Shown here in pieces: positions 59,906 to 64,000 of a stretch of DNA of 64,000 nucleotides (its first letter is position 1; each line of letters opens with the position of its first letter). The DNA is from Marinilactibacillus sp042660675 (GTDB lineage Bacteria > Bacillota > Bacilli > Lactobacillales > Carnobacteriaceae_A), in assembly GCF_042660675.1 (NCBI RefSeq), contig NZ_JBHSUL010000034.1, positions 62,001 through 126,000 of the forward strand, given 5' to 3'. The notes below the pieces were generated by a model. That model saw nothing but the letters and a program-made list of their open reading frames with translations. It was not told the origin of the DNA and did not search any database. Made by a program: the position numbers and the translations under genes.

Positions 59906-61075
59906 TTATTTTAATTCAGATAAAAAACTAGATCCAAATCCTGTTGCATCCACATCAAAGTTTTCTGCTATAGTAGCGCTGATGTCCGCAAAGAATCCTT
60001 GTGGTAAAGCACCATTGTTTTCAAAACTAGGCGAATAGATCATGACAGGAACAAATTCCCTTGTGTGATCTGTTCCAGGATGCGTAGGATCATTTCCGTG
60101 GTCAGCCGTAATAATTAGTAAATCATCTTGTTTTAATTCGCTAATAATTTCAGGAATTCTAGCGTCGAATTCTTGAAGTGCATTTGCGTATCCTTCTACA
60201 TCTCTACGGTGTCCAAACAAAGCATCGAAATCCACTAAATTGGTAAAACTTAGTCCATTAAAGTCTTTTTGCATAACCTCAATCAGTTTGTCTACTCCAT
60301 CCATATTGGATTTCGTACGAACAGACTCTGTGATTCCTTGTCCATTGAAGATGTCATCGATTTTTCCGACTGCTACTACATCTTTACCGGCATTCTTTAA
60401 TGAATCCAACACAGTATCTCCAAAAGGACTTAAAGCATAGTCGTGTCTGTTACTGGTTCTTGTAAATGCACCAGGCTCACCTAGATAAGGGCGCGCAATA
60501 ATACGTCCAATCATATAAGGATCATCTTTAGTAATTTCACGAACATATTCACATATTTCATATAATTCTTCTAAAGGAATGATCTCTTCATGTGCTGCAA
60601 TTTGTAATACTGGATCCGCAGACGTATAAACGATCAAGTCGCCAGTTTTCATTTGATGTTCACCGTATTCATCAAGAATAGCTGTTCCTGATGCTGGTTT
60701 ATTCGCCACAATCTTTCTTCCAGTATGTTCTTCGATTTGATTGATCAAATCTTCAGGAAAACCTTCAGGAAATACTCGGAAAGGTTTTTTGATGTGTAAG
60801 CCCATTAGTTCCCAATGGCCTGTCATTGTATCTTTACCGACTGATTTTTCTTCTAGTTTTGTATAATATCCTATACTCGTTGGTGTTTCATCTATGCCTT
60901 CCAACGGTTCGATGTTACCAAGTCCAAGTGTTTTAAGGTTAGGTAATTTTAAATCTGTATTTTCAGCTATATGACCAAGCGTATGAGATCCTTCGTCATT
61001 AAAGGCTTTAGCATCGGGTGCTTCTCCGATGCCTACTGAATCCATAACAATTAAATGTACGCGGTTAAAATTCAT
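59906..61075 (-). CDS. deoB: Phosphopentomutase
   Basis: Interconverts ribose-1- and ribose-5-phosphate, linking nucleoside salvage to the pentose phosphate pathway. The 389-residue alkaline-phosphatase-fold protein has LIVMDSVGIGEAPDA, KDTMTGHWELMG, and the metal sites DFDALFGHRRD and ITADHGNDPTHPGTDHTRE. AGGAGGAAATGTAA ribosome site. Works with PunA just downstream. Confidence 0.97.
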   Translation of the reverse strand: MNFNRVHLIVMDSVGIGEAPDAKAFNDEGSHTLGHIAENTDLKLPNLKTLGLGNIEPLEGIDETPTSIGYYTKLEEKSVGKDTMTGHWELMGLHIKKPFRVFPEGFPEDLINQIEEHTGRKIVANKPASGTAILDEYGEHQMKTGDLIVYTSADPVLQIAAHEEIIPLEELYEICEYVREITKDDPYMIGRIIARPYLGEPGAFTRTSNRHDYALSPFGDTVLDSLKNAGKDVVAVGKIDDIFNGQGITESVRTKSNMDGVDKLIEVMQKDFNGLSFTNLVDFDALFGHRRDVEGYANALQEFDARIPEIISELKQDDLLIITADHGNDPTHPGTDHTREFVPVMIYSPSFENNGALPQGFFADISATIAENFDVDATGFGSSFLSELK

Positions 61076-61116
61076 TTACATTTCCTCCTGTTAGTTCATT
61101 TTTACCTATTTGCTTC

Positions 61117-62025
61117 TTAGGCTCTAGGGTGATACGTGTCATAGACTTCTTTTAATCTATGCTTTGTAATATGCGTGTAAATTTGAGTCGTTGAGATATC
61201 CGAATGCCCCAATAATTCTTGTACTACACGAAGATCTGCGCCATTTTCAAGTAGATGCGTTGCAAAAGAATGTCTCAAAGTATGTGGTGTTACATTCTGT
61301 GCAATCCCTGCCTGCAAGACCATTTTCTTGATTTTCTTCCAGACGCCCTGTCTGCTTAGTTGAGAGCCTCTTGGATTCAAAAAAACGTACGGAGACTCTT
61401 GAGAAGATTTCAGCGCAAGTTTTGGTCGACTATATTCAAGATAGTATTCTACCCATTTAACGCCTTGTTCTCCAATTGGTAAGATCCGTTCTTTATCTCC
61501 CTTACCAATTGTCTGAATTAAGTTCATTGATAGATGTAGCTCATCTAATCTTAAGTTTACTAACTCTGATATTCTGATTCCTGTAGCGTACATAACTTCC
61601 AGAATCGCTCGATCACGAATACCAATCTTGTTCGAAACGTCTGGTACAGACAGTAAAACATCTATTTGTTTGGTTGATATCACCTTGGGTAAGGTCTGAG
61701 CTTTCTTTGGTGTCTGAATATACAACATCGGATCTTCATTGGAGATGTTTTCTTGTTTTAGAAATTGATGAAATCTTCTTAAACTCGAAATCATTCTAAT
61801 CAAAGAATTATCCGCTTTTTGACCTTCTTTTTGTGATTCCAGAAAATTTAGTATAAGGTAACGATTAATCTCATTCCAAGAACCAATCTTTTCTTTTTTT
61901 AGAAAAGTGATGTACTGGTTTAAATCCCGCTGATAACTTTCAATAGAATTTTTAGAGAGCCCTCTCTCGATTTTTAAAAAGGTGAGATAGTCTTCTAAGG
62001 CTTCTTTTCCTAGTTCAACTGACAC
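61117..62025 (-). CDS. xerD: Tyrosine recombinase XerD
   Basis: Resolves chromosome dimers at dif with a XerC-type partner. The N-terminal SAM-like domain (YLTFLKIERGLSKNSIESYQRDLNQY) and catalytic domain show the full set: Arg in ATGIRISELV, Lys in GKGDKERI, His-x-x-Arg in HTLRHSFATHLLENG, His in LLGHSDIS and Tyr in TTQIYTHI. I start at GTG 62023-62025, nine bases after AAGGAG that follows the fur stop; an ATG eight codons upstream overlaps fur and has no ribosome site. About 302 residues. Confidence 0.94.
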   Translation of the reverse strand: MSVELGKEALEDYLTFLKIERGLSKNSIESYQRDLNQYITFLKKEKIGSWNEINRYLILNFLESQKEGQKADNSLIRMISSLRRFHQFLKQENISNEDPMLYIQTPKKAQTLPKVISTKQIDVLLSVPDVSNKIGIRDRAILEVMYATGIRISELVNLRLDELHLSMNLIQTIGKGDKERILPIGEQGVKWVEYYLEYSRPKLALKSSQESPYVFLNPRGSQLSRQGVWKKIKKMVLQAGIAQNVTPHTLRHSFATHLLENGADLRVVQELLGHSDISTTQIYTHITKHRLKEVYDTYHPRA

Positions 62026-62038
62026 TTTGCATATCTCC

Positions 62039-62497
62039 TTATTGATCATTATCAGCTTGTTTCAGACATTCTCCACATAGACCATGAAAAGTCAGTCGAT
62101 GATCTTTTATTTTAAACTGATAAGTCTTCTCAATCTTTCTTTCAATATCGATCAGCATATCTTGTTCAACTTCATCAATTTTTCCGCAGTTCAGACATAA
62201 CAAATAATGATGCTGATGGTTGTGTTCATTGTTGTTGATATCGTATCTTGCAATACCATCTTGAAAGGCTATTTTATTGATCAACTTCAGGTCAGTTAAT
62301 AATTCTAGCGTCCGATAAACGGTTGCTAATCCAATACCTGTATGCTCTGATCGAACAGCCAAATAGATTTCTTCTGCACTTAAATGCTCTTTTTCAATCA
62401 AGACTTTCAAAATGATCTCTCGCTGAGGGGTCAGTTTGAATCCAGCTTTATATAGTTTTTGCTTAATTGATTGTATAGTCGTATCCGTCTTTTCCAT
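62039..62497 (-). CDS. fur: Fur-family metalloregulator (Fur-like)
   Basis: A 152-residue repressor: winged helix LTPQREIILKVLIEKEHLSAEEIYLAVRSEHTGIGLATVYRTLELL, the metal-site stretch HNHQHHYLLC and structural zinc cysteines 101, 104, 141 and 144. KIKDHRLTFHGLC is Fur-like rather than PerR-like. Upstream of xerD, as in B. subtilis. AAGGGGATAAAG ribosome site. A Per/Fur-type box overlaps its -10, so it is probably autoregulated. Metal specificity is not certain. Confidence 0.85.
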   Translation of the reverse strand: MEKTDTTIQSIKQKLYKAGFKLTPQREIILKVLIEKEHLSAEEIYLAVRSEHTGIGLATVYRTLELLTDLKLINKIAFQDGIARYDINNNEHNHQHHYLLCLNCGKIDEVEQDMLIDIERKIEKTYQFKIKDHRLTFHGLCGECLKQADNDQ

Positions 62498-62550
62498 CTT
62501 TATCCCCTTAGATCAAAACCAATATAGTTATCTACTAGACTTTTGTTTAA

Positions 62551-62565
62551 TTATAATCAGTATAA
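62551..62565. promoter_or_regulatory. Per/Fur-type box at the fur promoter
   Basis: TTATAATCAGTATAA matches the PerR consensus TTATAATNATTATAA with one mismatch and differs further from the Fur form. It covers the fur -10. Confidence 0.65.
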
Positions 62566-62587
62566 TCTAGAAAGAAGAGACTTACAA
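62559..62587 (-). promoter_or_regulatory. Sigma-A promoter of fur
   Basis: Minus strand: -35 TTGTAA (62582-62587), 17-bp spacer, -10 TATACT (62559-62564). Confidence 0.75.
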
Positions 62588-62600
62588 CCATCTTCCAATT

Positions 62601-63479
62601 TTAATCTTCACGATCTTCTTGAGGATCTCTGATCAGCTTAGTCCCAAACTCATCTTGCTCAATTAATCTCTGTTTAAATAGTCTTCCAAGCGCTCTTTTA
62701 AACTGACCTTTACTAATACCAAACTGATTTTTGATTGCTTGTGGATCGCTCTTATCGTTGAATTTAATGTATTGGTCTCCAGCACGTCTAAGAACTTCAA
62801 GTATCATCGCCGCATCATCATCTAATACCTCATACGCTCTGGGTAACATAGAAACGTAGTAAACGCCATCTTCTCTTAGCCCAATAATACGACCAGAAAC
62901 GTGTTCTCCAAGTCTAGGTTCACGCTCTCGCTCTGAAGGATGAATAAAACCGATATAGAGGTCTTCAGTAATAAAATACGTACCCGCTTTTTTTAATCGA
63001 AATGCGTAACCGTTAATATCTTTGTTATGCGCTTCTTTTTGACCAGTTTCTGAAATTTCATAAAAATCTTCTTCTTCAGCAAGTTGTCCCCACATACGAT
63101 CCTGTTCATCAACTGAGACCGTCAGATAAAGTTTGTCTCCTTTTTTTGGCCATAAATGTCCTTCATATGGAAGATCATCAAGCGAAATAACTAGATCTTT
63201 ATTATGCCAATTGACATTTACAAAAACGCCTAAAGATCTTTTAATATCTATAACTTCTCCCCAGCCAAAATTCCCTATTCTTACTTCAGGTATTTCAGTT
63301 GTAAACAATTGATTCCCACCTTTGTCTACATAACAAAAACCTTCAATTGTTTGACCTAGTTCTAGTTCTTCTTGGTTCATTGCTAAAACTTCATACGTAA
63401 CACCATTATTTTGAACAAATGTGGCTTTTTCATTTTTATCTGTAACGATGCCCATAACGACATTTCCAAAATTAGACAT
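62601..63479 (-). CDS. cvfB: S1-like RNA-binding protein CvfB
   Basis: A 292-residue regulator of the YitL/CvfB family: several S1-like beta domains (MGIVTDKNEKATFVQNNGVTYEVLA; GEVIDIKRSLGVFVNVNWHNKDLVISLDDLP; GRIIGLREDGVYYVSMLPRAYEVLD) and a C-terminal winged helix (NQFGISKGQFKRALGRLFKQRLIEQDE). CvfB affects virulence gene RNA in staphylococci. No terminator separates it from fur. Confidence 0.92.
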   Translation of the reverse strand: MSNFGNVVMGIVTDKNEKATFVQNNGVTYEVLAMNQEELELGQTIEGFCYVDKGGNQLFTTEIPEVRIGNFGWGEVIDIKRSLGVFVNVNWHNKDLVISLDDLPYEGHLWPKKGDKLYLTVSVDEQDRMWGQLAEEEDFYEISETGQKEAHNKDINGYAFRLKKAGTYFITEDLYIGFIHPSEREREPRLGEHVSGRIIGLREDGVYYVSMLPRAYEVLDDDAAMILEVLRRAGDQYIKFNDKSDPQAIKNQFGISKGQFKRALGRLFKQRLIEQDEFGTKLIRDPQEDRED

Positions 63480-63510
63480 AATTCCACTCCTTTTTTGTTT
63501 TCTATAAAAT

Positions 63511-63620
63511 CAAAAGACGATGAGATCAGATCTTGGAGTAAGTCTTGTTTCTACTCCAGATCAGTTAGCCTCATCTGAAATTCAACTTATTCCAAGATCA
63601 TTATAATCTCATCGTCTGAT
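63511..63620 (-). terminator. Large nested hairpin after pyk, ending in a T-rich stretch
   Basis: Outer arms AGACGATGAGAT / ATCTCATCGTCT (63515-63526 with 63606-63617), second arms ATCTTGGAGTAAGT / ACTTATTCCAAGAT (63530-63543 with 63585-63598), and an inner CAGAT / ATCTG. TTTTGATTTT follows on the minus strand, so it probably terminates pyk. It is unusually long. Confidence 0.75.
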
Positions 63621-63660
63621 TGTGATCATTATTGACTGAACATTTTTACTGTAAAACGTA

Positions 63661-64000
63661 TTAGATGGCTGTAGTTGCACCACGGTAGATAATTCCACGA
63701 CGAGCATCAACTGTGATCAATTCGTTTTGTTCAATCAATCCAGTTGCATTCTCAGCTGAAACCACTACAGGAATTCCCATTGCGATTCCAATAACTGCAG
63801 CGTGAGAAGTTAATCCACCTTGTTCAACAACGATTGCTGCTGATTTTTCAATAGCTGGAAGGTAGTCTTTATCAGTATTTTGAACAACTAAAATGCCGCC
63901 TTCAACAGCTCTTTCATTCGCTTCGTCTGCAGTTGTCGCAACAATTGCTTTTCCGATGACTGATTCAGAGCCAACGCCTTGTCCACTAACTAACTTTGAA
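63661..64000 (-). CDS. pyk: Pyruvate kinase, C-terminal extension (3' end of gene)
   Basis: The last 112 complete codons of a gene running off the window. The segment reads SKLVSGQGVGSESVIGKAIVATTADE and GGLTSHAAVIGIAMGIPVVVSAENAT, ending RRGIIYRGATTAI. This is the PEP-utilising mobile domain that Bacillus-type pyruvate kinases carry at the C-terminus; the TSHAAV His is present. A free-standing PEP-utilising enzyme such as PtsI is less likely, because that domain is N-terminal there. The enzyme core is not visible. Confidence 0.85.
   Translation of the reverse strand, partial: SKLVSGQGVGSESVIGKAIVATTADEANERAVEGGILVVQNTDKDYLPAIEKSAAIVVEQGGLTSHAAVIGIAMGIPVVVSAENATGLIEQNELITVDARRGIIYRGATTAI

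Noticed and set aside
1..64000. CRISPR arrays, insertion sequences, prophage or integrative elements
   Set aside because: No regularly spaced repeats, transposases, phage genes or tRNA-linked integrases were seen; XerD is the housekeeping recombinase in its usual place.

Overview
This window is an AT-rich chromosomal segment from a low-GC Gram-positive bacterium, almost certainly a member of Lactobacillales. A Carnobacteriaceae-like organism is my best guess from gene content and order, but I cannot run a placement. Nearly all genes lie on the minus strand. There is no insertion sequence, phage, integron or CRISPR array; this is a core housekeeping region with a few small accessory modules.

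Layout from left to right: the 5' part of pyrH, with tsf and rpsB; plsC (+); a heterodimeric ABC exporter pair behind a perfect 17-bp palindrome; yneF, tkt and a UPF0291 gene, divergent from lexA (+) with an SOS box on the lexA -35; a flavin module (FMN reductase and luciferase-like monooxygenase) divergent from an HxlR regulator; recJ-apt; lapA-degV; obg, rnz and SDR; tig, clpX, engB and a degenerate HemA-like protein; a TPR gene with an apparent AUU start; then the complete type II fatty-acid operon fabT-fabH-acpP-fabK-fabD-fabG-fabF-accB-fabZ-accC-accD-accA.

The right half holds a DUF2187 gene, a quinone-stress-like module (MhqR-like regulator, hydrolase, FMN reductase), pgsA, a hypothetical gene, tRNA-Arg(UCU), two tandem glutamine synthetases, HU, der, rpsA, cmk, a LysM membrane protein, recQ and its ypbB-type partner, an FMN-riboswitch-controlled riboflavin transporter ribU, a ResDE-like two-component system, rluB, scpB, scpA, ribT, lysA, punA, deoB, xerD, fur, cvfB and the 3' end of pyk.

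Gene order follows Bacillus subtilis blocks closely, with telling gaps: no lon between clpX and engB, no hem genes after the HemA-like gene, no resABC between rluB and resDE, no yneA/yneB beside lexA, no relA after apt, and no glnR beside glnA. This fits a fermentative lineage that lost haem synthesis and cytochrome maturation but kept remnants or repurposed relatives of those systems.

The most interesting observations are the intact HemA-like gene lacking the catalytic Cys and the dinucleotide-binding glycines; the second glutamine synthetase with Asp where feedback-regulated enzymes carry Arg62; the palindromic operators before the ABC exporter and the HxlR module; the probable AUU start; and a large nested inverted repeat after pyk. 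Promoters and terminators were read by eye. Functions come from recognised motifs, not database searches.
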